From contig JAFRNR010000013.1 in NCBI GenBank assembly GCA_017430085.1, positions 1-52,690 of the forward strand: a stretch of 52,690 bases of DNA, given 5' to 3'. Of the stretch, positions 15,414 to 22,427 are shown in pieces. The notes beneath the pieces were generated by a model that worked only from the letters and a program-made list of their open reading frames with translations, was not told the origin of the DNA and did not search any database. Each line of letters starts with the position of its first letter. The stretch's first letter is position 1. The position numbers were made by a program, and so were the translations under genes. Origin of the DNA: Lachnospiraceae bacterium (GTDB taxonomy: Bacteria > Bacillota > Clostridia > Lachnospirales > Lachnospiraceae).

Positions 15414-16619
15414 TCATGATATTTTTACCAAAGGTCTCGTGACTTTTACCGCATCTGCCGGGCATACCTGGGCACACATACCGCAGCCGTCACATTTGTT
15501 CGTGTCGACCACAGCACCGACCTTTGTCATGGTGATGGCATCATAGAAACAGCTTCTTCTGCAGACGCCGCACTTAATGCATTTTTGATCGTCAACCTGT
15601 GCGAACACCTTCTCCGGAGCCCGTTCGATCTGGGCACCCGTCAGGATGTTCGGCAAGGCGATGCCGCGGATCTCATCCAGGGAAGAATACCCTTTGGCGT
15701 CCAGCCACTGGTCGATTTTTTCCGTCCACTGCCTGGTGACGTCATATCCCTGGAGCATGATACCCGTGCCGGACTGGATCAGCGTAGCGCCGACCATCGT
15801 ATACTTGATGATGTCTTTCCAGTCCCAGACGCCAAGTCCGGCGATGATCGGAATACTGAGTTTCCTTGCTGCGGTAGCTACGTTCTTGATCCCGTAACCG
15901 ATCAGCCAGGGGCCGCCCCAGCCGCCGGGACTTCCGGGCCCCACCGGGCACGCTCTGTCTATATCCAGATCAAAGCCGGAGATACGCGCCGCCATATTGA
16001 TTGCATAAGCGCCCGCCTTTTCGCAGGCCAGCGCGACTTCTGACTGATCCTGTGTCTGCGGAGAAACCTTTACGCTGAACGGCTTATTCAGGGTCTCCTT
16101 TACCACCCTGGTAATATCCGCCGACATATCTACCGCCCCGGCGCCCATTTTGACGCCCAGATCGGCAGCAAAGGGACAGGAAACATTCAGGTCTACCCAG
16201 TCCGCATCGGTCTCATTGATGACCTGCGCCAGCTCTTTCCATTCTTCCAGCGTGGATCCGGTAATGCTGGCGATCACTCTGCCTTCATCTCCCACCTCTG
16301 CTTTCGCTCTGTTCACATCCGCGATATAATCCTTGTACCCGAAATGCGAGCACTCTTCGAATGAGCTGAGCGTGAAATTACGATTGATTTTTACGGGATA
16401 ATTCGGATGATCCTTATACCCCATCAGATAAAAGCGCGGTCTCGGGTATGATCTTCCCTGACTTCCTTTTTCCCCGAACAAAGACTTTACGATCGCGCCG
16501 CTGGCGCCGCCTCTGATCCCTGCCGCAACGCCCCGGTAATCCATCGTTGCCGACGCAGACGCCACGATCACAGGGTTCTTGAATGCAACGCCGGACAGGC
16601 TGACTTTTAAATCTGCCAT
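15414..16619 (-). CDS. Dihydropyrimidine dehydrogenase (PreA)-like flavoprotein with C-terminal 2x[4Fe-4S] ferredoxin domain
   Basis: A 401-residue protein of the dihydroorotate/dihydropyrimidine dehydrogenase class. An FMN-binding TIM barrel (VSLSGVAFKNPVIVAS, DWVDLNVSCPFA with the catalytic-loop Cys, VKVSPQ, IPIIAGLGVWDW, GATLIQSGTGIM) is followed by two ferredoxin motifs, CIKCGVCRRSC and CDGCGMCAQVCP. In characterised PreA the enzyme reduces pyrimidine bases with its NADH-handling partner PreT; no PreT homologue is adjacent here. The start at 16619 follows AGAGGAG. It lies 23 bases after a creatininase-family gene in one operon. Pyrimidine or another C=C substrate is possible. Confidence 0.82.
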   Translation of the reverse strand: MADLKVSLSGVAFKNPVIVASASATMDYRGVAAGIRGGASGAIVKSLFGEKGSQGRSYPRPRFYLMGYKDHPNYPVKINRNFTLSSFEECSHFGYKDYIADVNRAKAEVGDEGRVIASITGSTLEEWKELAQVINETDADWVDLNVSCPFAADLGVKMGAGAVDMSADITRVVKETLNKPFSVKVSPQTQDQSEVALACEKAGAYAINMAARISGFDLDIDRACPVGPGSPGGWGGPWLIGYGIKNVATAARKLSIPIIAGLGVWDWKDIIKYTMVGATLIQSGTGIMLQGYDVTRQWTEKIDQWLDAKGYSSLDEIRGIALPNILTGAQIERAPEKVFAQVDDQKCIKCGVCRRSCFYDAITMTKVGAVVDTNKCDGCGMCAQVCPADAVKVTRPLVKIS

Positions 16620-16642
16620 GACTCTGTTTCTCCTCTCTTCCG

Positions 16643-17332
16643 TTATGATTGATCTGCTATGGCCTTCTTTACCATCTCGCAAAGCGTCCTCACGGCATTT
16701 TCGTAATCCTCTCTTCTATCGTTTATATCAGCTTTCGAAGAGGCGCCGGAGACACCGCCTGATTCAGGATTGAACGGATAGCGGGAATAGACCTGATACC
16801 AGGGTTTTTCATAGACAAAGTCTTTTGCCTTATCCATATCCGCCCGGACACCGCACAACAGCGCAAATTCCGTTTCCACCTTATCTGCGTGCCGGATAGG
16901 CGCCTGAATGAAGTCCCAATAGTTCCAATAAACGGCCTTCAGATCAGGATAGTTCTCCTGACTCATTTCAATGCCAAGTTCCACCCCCCGTACGTTCACC
17001 AGATGGCCGGACAGAAAGATGATTTTTTTAAACCCCTGGCGGGCAAGGCAGTCTATCAGGTCTCTTACGACGTAGGCAAGCGTCATGGAACGCAGGCCGA
17101 CCGTACCGGGATACTCGCGCATCTCCCCGATAAAGCCGTACTGGATCGTCGGCATCAGGACCGCCCCCGTGCTTTCACAGACTTTTCTCGCAAAATGGGC
17201 AGACGTCTGGCAGTCGACATCGACCGGCAGATGCGGCCCGTGGGATTCGATCAGGCCGATCGGAAAAATCACCGGAAGCATTCGGTCCAGATCCCGGATC
17301 TCGTTCATGTTCATTGTTTTCCATTCGTACAT
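16643..17332 (-). CDS. Creatininase-family amidohydrolase
   Basis: A 229-residue member of the creatininase family, metal-dependent enzymes that hydrolyse cyclic amides and related C-N bonds. The N-terminal metal motif FPIGLIESHGPHLPVDVD supplies Glu, His and Asp ligands. The second family block, usually NGHGGN, here reads SGHLVN, so the His and Asn remain but the surroundings diverge. A conserved EF appears in DKVETEFALLCG. The divergence suggests a substrate other than creatinine. It is the first gene of a two-gene operon with the PreA-like gene and has a good promoter upstream. Confidence 0.8.
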   Translation of the reverse strand: MYEWKTMNMNEIRDLDRMLPVIFPIGLIESHGPHLPVDVDCQTSAHFARKVCESTGAVLMPTIQYGFIGEMREYPGTVGLRSMTLAYVVRDLIDCLARQGFKKIIFLSGHLVNVRGVELGIEMSQENYPDLKAVYWNYWDFIQAPIRHADKVETEFALLCGVRADMDKAKDFVYEKPWYQVYSRYPFNPESGGVSGASSKADINDRREDYENAVRTLCEMVKKAIADQS

Positions 17333-17382
17333 CTTTCTTCTCCGATATTCATTATATATATCTCTGCCAACCTAAAATATAT

Positions 17383-17409
17383 ATTATATTGAACTTTTTG
17401 CTTTGTCAA
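17383..17409 (-). promoter_or_regulatory. Promoter of the creatininase-PreA operon
   Basis: On the - strand, a perfect TTGACA (17409-17404) is followed after 15 bases by a perfect TATAAT (17388-17383); the very AT-rich stretch offers near-consensus -10 alternatives at 16-17 bases. The leader to the ATG is about 45 bases. Confidence 0.65.
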
Positions 17410-17467
17410 TATGTTTTATTTTAAATTTTTGGTTTTTAGGTACGATAATCCCAGTAACCGCAAATAT

Positions 17468-17507
17468 AAAACCTGACAGGGGAACGGTTCCTCTGTCAGG
17501 TTTTTTT
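17468..17507. terminator. Bidirectional terminator of the dispersed-repeat type
   Basis: Arms AAACCTGACAG and CTGTCAGGTTT around a GGGAACGGTTC-type core, with T runs on both sides (seven T on +, TTTTATATTT on -). It can end transcripts of the DUF2975 operon coming from the right. Confidence 0.75.
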
Positions 17508-17520
17508 GTTGGGACCGCTG

Positions 17521-17553
17521 TTTCTGACAAGGGGGCGGTTCCTTTGTCGGATT
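17521..17553. repeat. Second, degenerate copy of the GGGACGGTTCC palindrome
   Basis: CTGACAAGGGGGCGGTTCC followed by TTTGTCGGA, 14 bases after the preceding copy. The arms are imperfect and no T run follows, so it is listed as a repeat rather than a terminator. Nothing else was seen in bases 17410-17607 apart from these repeats. Confidence 0.65.
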
Positions 17554-17607
17554 ATTCGCAGGGACCGTTGTGGGAGCGGCCCGAATATCAAAGAGATGCG
17601 TCTTTCG

Positions 17608-18130
17608 TCACTTAATGATCGGACTGATATCCAGTTCTTTCCCTGCCGCATCAATAAAAGCATAATCCTCGGAAACAGCAGGATAATAAAACAAATACGG
17701 AGCCGTTTCCTTCTCTATCTTCTCCTCATAAACGCCGTCGCCGTCTTTTTATCCTGACCGCCGCGCATGCCGGGTCCCCGATCACAAACGCAGCCCCTGC
17801 CTCCAGCGGAGCATCGCGACATCATGCTCTTTCCCGGCGAATGCCTCATGTATCCGGATGATGCGGTACCGCGTCTTTCCGATCAATTCCACCTCTATCG
17901 GCAGATAACAGCGCTTTCCTTACGCCTCGCCGGCCATAAACCACGCCAGCGCCGCATCGTCCGCACCGCACCGCCCGATAAATCGCACATCTGCGGCCCC
18001 GGGTTCAAATGCCGCCAGCTCTTCTCCTGCCTTCGCAGCCAGTTTCTCCATGTCCACACTCGTTTTGGCACATCCCGCAGCACATAAGCAGATCAGACAG
18101 AAGAAATGTCAGCGATCTTATTCTCCTCAT
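17608..18130 (-). pseudogene. Decayed lipoprotein gene
   Basis: Reading the - strand from an ATG at 18130 behind GGTGGAG gives MRRIRSLTFLL; after a frame change it continues into LICLCAAGC, a lipobox, and KTSVDMEKLAAKAGEELAAF. A TAA interrupts after FMAGEA. The frame then runs on through YLPIEVELIGKTRYRIIR, breaks again near AMLRW, passes briefly through AGAAFVIGDPACAAV in another frame, and ends as YEEKIEKETAPYLFYYP and DISPIIK. So a signal peptide and much of a protein are recognisable across at least three disruptions. It would be the fourth gene of the DUF2975 operon. Family unknown. Sequencing error is an alternative explanation. Confidence 0.65.
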
Positions 18131-18153
18131 ACGACCATCTCCACCTTTTTTGT

Positions 18154-18807
18154 CTATTGCCTCCCAAGACCGTGCAGTCTGTCCGCTGACAAAATATGGA
18201 TCCCCAGCACCCGTTCATCATCCCACGTATACAGTTTCTGCAGGGTCCCTGTTTCCTGATCGAAATAATATAGTTTGCAGGGGCTCCACAGATTGACGTT
18301 GGTTTCCAGGTATACGAAGTATTCCCCCGACAGGTCAAAGATCCTGATATTCATCATATCGTGCTCCAGCCCGGCGATCAGCGGGAAGATCGTCCGCATG
18401 GCTTCGGGGACGTCACACGGTTTTTCCCGTTCATCGGTGACAGCTATGCGGATCAGACGATTCAAGACTTTATTCTGATCATGATCGATATAGGATTCGA
18501 AGCAGTCCCAGGGCACATAATAAACGGTCATCGGATCCGCCGCAAAATCCGGGGAGGACATGATCCGATCCGCAGCGATCACATAGTTCCGCCGCTCTCC
18601 TTCTTCCTTTCCGCCGTTGACGCCGATCTCCGTCTGCACCTCCACGATCCCCTCCGAGGCCGCGTCGAACCGGCTCAGCGGAGGGGTAAAGCGCTGCGTC
18701 GCCCAGGCAAATAAAAGGACGGCGGCTCCATACAGCGTTAGCAGGGTAAGTAATAAAACGATGCCCGCACGCCGGAGCCAGCGGAGGGGTCTTTTCTCCG
18801 TTTTCAC
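18154..18807 (-). CDS. Membrane-anchored protein of unknown function in the DUF2975/HTH operon
   Basis: A 217-residue protein. I chose a GTG start at 18807 because it forms a GTGA overlap with the stop of the upstream HTH gene and follows GAGAGGAACC; the much longer open frame upstream is the out-of-frame image of that gene. It has a basic N-terminus (KTEKRPLRWLRR), one membrane segment (AGIVLLLTLLTLYGAAVLLF, about residues 11-30), then an extracytoplasmic domain ending in YYFDQETGTLQKLYTWDDE, which resembles a repeat of a beta-rich fold. I do not recognise the family. Translational coupling suggests joint control with the HTH protein. Confidence 0.7.
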   Translation of the reverse strand: MKTEKRPLRWLRRAGIVLLLTLLTLYGAAVLLFAWATQRFTPPLSRFDAASEGIVEVQTEIGVNGGKEEGERRNYVIAADRIMSSPDFAADPMTVYYVPWDCFESYIDHDQNKVLNRLIRIAVTDEREKPCDVPEAMRTIFPLIAGLEHDMMNIRIFDLSGEYFVYLETNVNLWSPCKLYYFDQETGTLQKLYTWDDERVLGIHILSADRLHGLGRQ

Positions 18808-19028
18808 GGTTCCTCTCCCGCTTTCCGGTACTCCATAATGTCCCCCGGCTGGCAGTCCAGCGCCGCGCAGAGGCGGGCGAGGGTGGAGACTTTCACGGCT
18901 TTGGCCTTGCCGGTCTTGAGGATCGACATGTTCGCCAGGGTGATCCCGACTCTGTCCGCGAGTTCGGTCAGGCTCATTTTGCGCTTCGCCAGCATCACGT
19001 CGATGTTGAAAATAATCTCGCCTTCCAT
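18804..19028 (-). CDS. Small Cro/C1-type HTH regulator (YozG-like)
   Basis: A 74-residue DNA-binding protein that is almost entirely an XRE helix-turn-helix: VMLAKRKMSLTELADRVGIT, LANMSILKTGKAKAV, STLARLCAALDCQPGDIMEY. It follows a DUF2975 membrane protein gene with a 9-base gap, a pairing that is very common in Firmicutes (YoaS/YozG-like). The likely target is the perfect palindrome at 19588-19604 upstream of the operon. Its stop overlaps the next gene's GTG. Confidence 0.9.
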   Translation of the reverse strand: MEGEIIFNIDVMLAKRKMSLTELADRVGITLANMSILKTGKAKAVKVSTLARLCAALDCQPGDIMEYRKAGEEP

Positions 19029-19037
19029 GATGCCTCC

Positions 19038-19517
19038 TTATATCGTCAGATCTGACTGCTCCTGCAGCGCCGCGGCCTTCCGCACCAGATGCGACAGCAC
19101 CGCAGCCGCCACCGCGACGGCAACGCCGAGGAACACGACCAGCAGCGACAGCAGCAGGACGCTGGGATGGCTCATGTTCAGAAGCAGCAAGAGAAGGTTT
19201 CCCGCGAACACGAATGCCGCGTCGCCCGCTGCCAGCCAGGCGACCCACTTCAGGCTCCGGGCGTTTTCTTCCGTGAAGGAGCGGTCGCGGCCGACCCGGT
19301 CCGCGATGCGCCACCCCAGGACGAGCACGGCATAGCACGGGATCCCGGTCATCCACAGGAAAATGAGCCATGGCCAGAAGCGGTTGCTGAATTCAGGGTA
19401 CTGCGCTTTCAAGCTTGCACCGTAGGAAGGAAGAACGATCCCGTATACGGCCAGGCCGCACACAGCCAGCCCGATCACGATGATCTTCAGCCACTTGGAC
19501 AAGGATTTTTGTTTCAT
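19038..19517 (-). CDS. DUF2975 family membrane protein
   Basis: A 159-residue integral membrane protein with four predicted membrane segments (LKIIVIGLAVCGLAVYGIVL; PWLIFLWMTGIPCYAVLVLG; WVAWLAAGDAAFVFAGNLLL; VLLLSLLVVFLGVAVAVAAA). The motif GRDRSFTEENARSLKWVAW between segments two and three is typical of DUF2975. Members are found next to a small HTH gene and are thought to modulate it, but the signal is unknown. The start at 19517 follows GGGAGGTG; the frame is open further upstream but runs into the promoter. Confidence 0.88.
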   Translation of the reverse strand: MKQKSLSKWLKIIVIGLAVCGLAVYGIVLPSYGASLKAQYPEFSNRFWPWLIFLWMTGIPCYAVLVLGWRIADRVGRDRSFTEENARSLKWVAWLAAGDAAFVFAGNLLLLLLNMSHPSVLLLSLLVVFLGVAVAVAAAVLSHLVRKAAALQEQSDLTI

Positions 19518-19550
19518 CAGGCACCTCCCGGTGAGAACTTCGATAAGCCC

Positions 19551-19580
19551 TTTATACACCCCGGAAAGTTCGTATGTCAA
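19551..19580 (-). promoter_or_regulatory. Promoter of the DUF2975/HTH operon
   Basis: On the - strand, TTGACA (19580-19575), an 18-base spacer, TATAAA (19556-19551). The leader to the DUF2975 start is about 27-30 bases and holds the ribosome site. Confidence 0.75.
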
Positions 19581-19587
19581 TAATTAT

Positions 19588-19604
19588 TTATCGTTTTACG
19601 ATAA
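19588..19604. promoter_or_regulatory. Likely operator of the DUF2975/HTH operon
   Basis: TTATCGTTTTACGATAA is a perfect 7+3+7 inverted repeat ending 8 bases before the -35 box. A related half-site, CTTATCG, lies just downstream of the -10 box. The natural binder is the small HTH protein of the same operon. Confidence 0.6.
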
Positions 19605-19611
19605 TTTCCCT

Positions 19612-19650
19612 ATCAAAGGGGCTGTTCCTTTGCTATCAAAGGACACTCCT
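19612..19650. repeat. Degenerate copies of the dispersed palindrome
   Basis: TATCAAAGGGGCTGTTCC followed by TTTGCTATCAAAGGA resembles the GGGACGGTTCC family with decayed arms, next to an intact copy. Confidence 0.5.
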
Positions 19651-19657
19651 TCCCATT

Positions 19658-19694
19658 AAAAATCTGACAAAGGAACCGTCCCCTTGTCAGATTT
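19658..19694 (-). terminator. Intrinsic terminator of thpR (dispersed-repeat type)
   Basis: Arms AAATCTGACAAGG and CCTTTGTCAGATTT around the GGACGGTTC core, followed on the - strand by TTTTTAAT. It begins 15 bases after the thpR stop. Confidence 0.8.
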
Positions 19695-19708
19695 CAACGA
19701 TCTGCGGT

Positions 19709-20197
19709 TTATTTCGTGAGTTCAGTGTAGACGCGCTTGCCGTCCTTGAGATCGGAACGCATGAGGGAGAGATTTTTGACCATCATGTCTCCGCGGGGGG
19801 CGGGGACGGACTGCCAGCGGCCGGAGGCACGGCGGATGAGGGTGACGTGGGGAACGAAGGCCTGGGTGTCGCACGGGATGCCGGCGGCGGTCAGGGCGGC
19901 ACGCAGGTCCTTGGCGAGGGTCTTGAGGCCCTGGTTGCCTTTGATCCCCGCCCAGAGGGTATTGTCGAACGCGCCGAGACCGTCAAGGGAAAGTTTGAAC
20001 GGCTTGAACGGCACACTCTGTATCACCTTCTTCACCGCTTCGGGGTCCTTAAACTCGCCGATGAAGGCCATCGTCAGATGAAGGTTGGCACCGGGGGTGT
20101 AACTGCCCTTGACGCCCGCCTTTTTCAGGTCGTGCATCGTGCTCAGGAGGGCGGCTTTCATTTCGTCAGACAGTTGTACAGCAACAAACAAACGCAT
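19709..20197 (-). CDS. thpR: RNA 2',3'-cyclic phosphodiesterase (2'-5' RNA ligase family, ThpR/LigT)
   Basis: A 162-residue 2H phosphoesterase. Both catalytic H-x-T motifs are present: HLT at residues 40-42 and HVT at 117-119, about 77 residues apart as usual. It opens 2',3'-cyclic phosphates of RNA ends, and the family also shows 2'-5' RNA ligase activity in vitro. GAGGTG precedes the ATG. It stands alone between a repeat-rich gap and a repeat-type terminator, in the same direction as the cell-wall genes upstream. Confidence 0.92.
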   Translation of the reverse strand: MRLFVAVQLSDEMKAALLSTMHDLKKAGVKGSYTPGANLHLTMAFIGEFKDPEAVKKVIQSVPFKPFKLSLDGLGAFDNTLWAGIKGNQGLKTLAKDLRAALTAAGIPCDTQAFVPHVTLIRRASGRWQSVPAPRGDMMVKNLSLMRSDLKDGKRVYTELTK

Positions 20198-20227
20198 CCT
20201 ATCACCTCATCAATGCCTGCATTCCCG

Positions 20228-20253
20228 GGCCGTTGAAACAACGGCCCCTACGT
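20228..20253. repeat. GC-rich palindrome ending in CCCCTACG
   Basis: GGGCCGTT-GAAAC-AACGGCCC followed by CCTACG. It resembles the palindromes at 50730 and 52371 in composition and in the CCCC(T/A)ACG tail, and has no T run. The rest of gap 20198-20467 holds an imperfect palindrome at 20346-20365 and the hairpin listed next; no gene was seen. Confidence 0.5.
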
Positions 20254-20394
20254 CCGGGTCACATGCACTCTTCTTCCGCGCCGGCCGGTGCGGGCAACCG
20301 CCCGCCGGGGATCGTCCCGGAAAGGAAACAGCAACGGGCGACTCGTTTTTTGGAAGAATTTCCAAAGGAAACATGGTTTTCAGGAAACAGGAAA

Positions 20395-20454
20395 GGGCTG
20401 TACAATACTTTTCGATACCCCTTTTGCGGGGTGAGAAAAGTTTTCGTACAGCCC
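20395..20454 (-). terminator. Long compound hairpin after the amidase gene
   Basis: Outer arms GGGCTGTAC/GTACAGCCC, a middle stem ACTTTTC/GAAAAGT and an inner CCCC-GCAAAA-GGGG stem stack into a hairpin of 60 bases starting 14 bases after the amidase stop. Only TTTCC follows on the - strand, so termination is likely but not certain. Confidence 0.6.
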
Positions 20455-20467
20455 GTCCGTCACTTTG

Positions 20468-21514
20468 TCAGCGCTCGATTCCAAAATAGTTATCCAACCC
20501 GTTCGCGATGCCTTCCGCCAGCAGATCCTGATACCAATCTTCTACCAGCTTCGCATCCTCCTCCGGATTCGTCATGAACCCCATCTCCACCAGCGCCGTC
20601 GGCCTCTCGCACCAGTTGATCCCGGTCATCCCGTCCGTCTCCAGCAGCCCCTGGTTCTTCGCCCCGGTCACCGCGCACGCTTCATCTACGATGCACTGCG
20701 CCAGGCGCTTGAATTCGGCGTACTGCGCGCCGTTCCAGGGGTTATTGGGCGTCTGGATCATGGCCAGCAGGCCGTTCACGGAGGTGTCGTCCACGCCGTT
20801 GCAGTGGATGCGGACGAAGGCGTCGACCTGCGCGTTGTTGGCGATCTGCGCGCGCTCCGCGTTGCTGATGTTCACGTCGTGGGTGGTGCGGATCATCAGG
20901 ACTTCATAGCCGCGGGCTTCCAGGATCTGCTGCAGTTTCAGCGCCACCTGCAGGTTCACCACGTATTCGGGGACGCCGGTGGTGCGGCCCTGCGTGCCGG
21001 AGGATACTTTTGTCTTCATCTCGGACGAGCCGGGGCCCAGCGGTTCCTGGTCCGTGTTGGCGTGGGCCTGATGGCCGGCGTCCAGGCAGACCAGATAGCC
21101 GTTTTTGCCGGAGGAGGGCGTGGTCGGGGAAGCCGTGGGGGCGGACGTGGCCGGTCTCGTTTCAGGCGGGACGTAGGCCGTCGTGGTCTCGGGGGCGAGG
21201 GTGGCCGGGGCTTCGGCCGTCGTGGTCTCCGGCTCCGGCGCCGTCGTTATCTCAGCGGTCGTGGTCTCCGGCTCCGGCGCCGTCGTTCCCGGTGCCGCAG
21301 TGCTCCCGTGCGTGCGCGTCGGCGGATTCGTATACGGCTGCGCCGTCGTATCCGTCCCGGGCTCCGTGCCCGGCGTCGTCTCCGCTTCAGAACCGCCCGG
21401 CGTGATGACCGGCAGCGTGCCCGGCACCGCGGTGGGATCCGAACTCCCGCCGCACGCGGACAGCGCCGTCATGACCAGGCCCAGCAGCAATATCCATACA
21501 AAAACTTTTTTCAT
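20468..21514 (-). CDS. N-acetylmuramoyl-L-alanine amidase (Amidase_3), lipoprotein
   Basis: A 348-residue cell-wall hydrolase that cuts the bond between muramic acid and the peptide stem. It starts with a lipoprotein signal peptide (lipobox LSAC, Cys 21), followed by about 120 residues rich in Thr, Pro, Ala and Glu, including two near-identical APEPETTTAE units, a flexible spacer across the wall. The catalytic domain has CLDAGHQ, GVPEYVVNLQVAL, RIHCNG and VEMGFMTNPEED, giving the zinc His/Glu/His set and the catalytic Glu. It starts 1 base after the rluD stop region and is probably cotranscribed with the sepF-lspA-rluD group. Confidence 0.92.
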   Translation of the reverse strand: MKKVFVWILLLGLVMTALSACGGSSDPTAVPGTLPVITPGGSEAETTPGTEPGTDTTAQPYTNPPTRTHGSTAAPGTTAPEPETTTAEITTAPEPETTTAEAPATLAPETTTAYVPPETRPATSAPTASPTTPSSGKNGYLVCLDAGHQAHANTDQEPLGPGSSEMKTKVSSGTQGRTTGVPEYVVNLQVALKLQQILEARGYEVLMIRTTHDVNISNAERAQIANNAQVDAFVRIHCNGVDDTSVNGLLAMIQTPNNPWNGAQYAEFKRLAQCIVDEACAVTGAKNQGLLETDGMTGINWCERPTALVEMGFMTNPEEDAKLVEDWYQDLLAEGIANGLDNYFGIER

Positions 21515-21515
21515 C

Positions 21516-22427
21516 TCAGCGTTCCAGTTTCCTTAATCTTTCCGCAAAATACTCCGGCAGCGGCGCCTCGAACTCCAGGTACTCCCCGGTGGCAGGATGC
21601 GTGAATCCGATCAGCCCCGCATGCAGGTACTGGCCCGGTTCTTTGCCCAGGCTCTTCCCGCCGTACAGTACATCGCCGGCCAGGGGGTGGCCGATCGAGG
21701 CCATGTGCACGCGGATCTGGTGCGTGCGCCCGGTCAGAAGACGGCAGTGCAGCAGGGTGTAATTCCTGAACTCGTCCACGACCTTCCAGCGCGTGACCGC
21801 TTCCCGGCCGTTCTTCGGATCGATCCCCATCCGCAAGCGGTTTTTGCTGTCGCGGCCGATCGGCGCGTTCACTTCGCCTTCCGGCTCCTTGAACCGCCCC
21901 TCCGCCAGCGCCGTGTACCGCCGGGTAATGGTGTGGTCCCGCAGCTGCGCGGCGATGCTCTCATGCGCGGTATCGTTCTTGCAAACGATCAGTAAACCTG
22001 TCGTGTCCTTATCGATCCGGTGCACGATGCCCGGCCGCAACACGCCGTTGATCCCGGACAGGCTCCCGGCCGCGTGATACAGCACCGCGTTCACCAGCGT
22101 ACCGGTCAGATGGCCCGGAGCCGGATGGACGACCATGCCCTTGGGCTTGTTGACCACCATCAGGTACTCGTCCTCGAAGACGATGTCGAGCGGGATGTCC
22201 TCCGCCTCCACCGCGAGCGTTTCCTTTTCCGGCAGATCGACCGCGATCTCCTCTTCGCCTTCCAGGCGCCAGCTCGCTTTCCGCGCGCGGCCGTCCACCA
22301 GTACGGCGCCCTGATCGATCAGTTTCTGCACATCAGTACGGGAATACCCCTCCAGGACCCCGGAGAGGTATGCGTCCAGGCGTTTGCCGCCGTCTTCCCA
22401 TTCACTGATCAGCCGCAGCTCACTCAT
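21516..22427 (-). CDS. Pseudouridine synthase, RluD-like
   Basis: A 303-residue RluA-family pseudouridine synthase acting on 23S rRNA or similar RNA. It has an N-terminal S4 RNA-binding domain (KRLDAYLSGVLEGYSRTDVQ, KLIDQGAVLVDGR) and the catalytic motif HRIDKDTTGLLIVCKND with the essential Asp. Later family patterns are GRTHQIRVHMASIGHPLAGD and LHAGLIGFTHPATGE. The start at 22427 gives an ATGA overlap with lspA; the longer open frame upstream is the out-of-frame image of lspA. It is the usual partner of lspA in Firmicutes. Confidence 0.93.
   Translation of the reverse strand: MSELRLISEWEDGGKRLDAYLSGVLEGYSRTDVQKLIDQGAVLVDGRARKASWRLEGEEEIAVDLPEKETLAVEAEDIPLDIVFEDEYLMVVNKPKGMVVHPAPGHLTGTLVNAVLYHAAGSLSGINGVLRPGIVHRIDKDTTGLLIVCKNDTAHESIAAQLRDHTITRRYTALAEGRFKEPEGEVNAPIGRDSKNRLRMGIDPKNGREAVTRWKVVDEFRNYTLLHCRLLTGRTHQIRVHMASIGHPLAGDVLYGGKSLGKEPGQYLHAGLIGFTHPATGEYLEFEAPLPEYFAERLRKLER

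Noticed and set aside
17403-17615. A small + strand protein containing GTVPLS-type segments
   Set aside because: It is a translation of two copies of the dispersed palindrome; the same peptides arise at other copies.
18154-19371. A 405-codon - strand frame taken as one gene
   Set aside because: Its first half is out of frame with the HTH and DUF2975 genes; only the part from the GTG at 18807 has a ribosome site and a coherent protein.
20465-21604. A + strand frame rich in Arg/Gly repeats opposite the amidase
   Set aside because: The repeats are the reverse image of the Thr/Pro/Glu spacer of the amidase lipoprotein.
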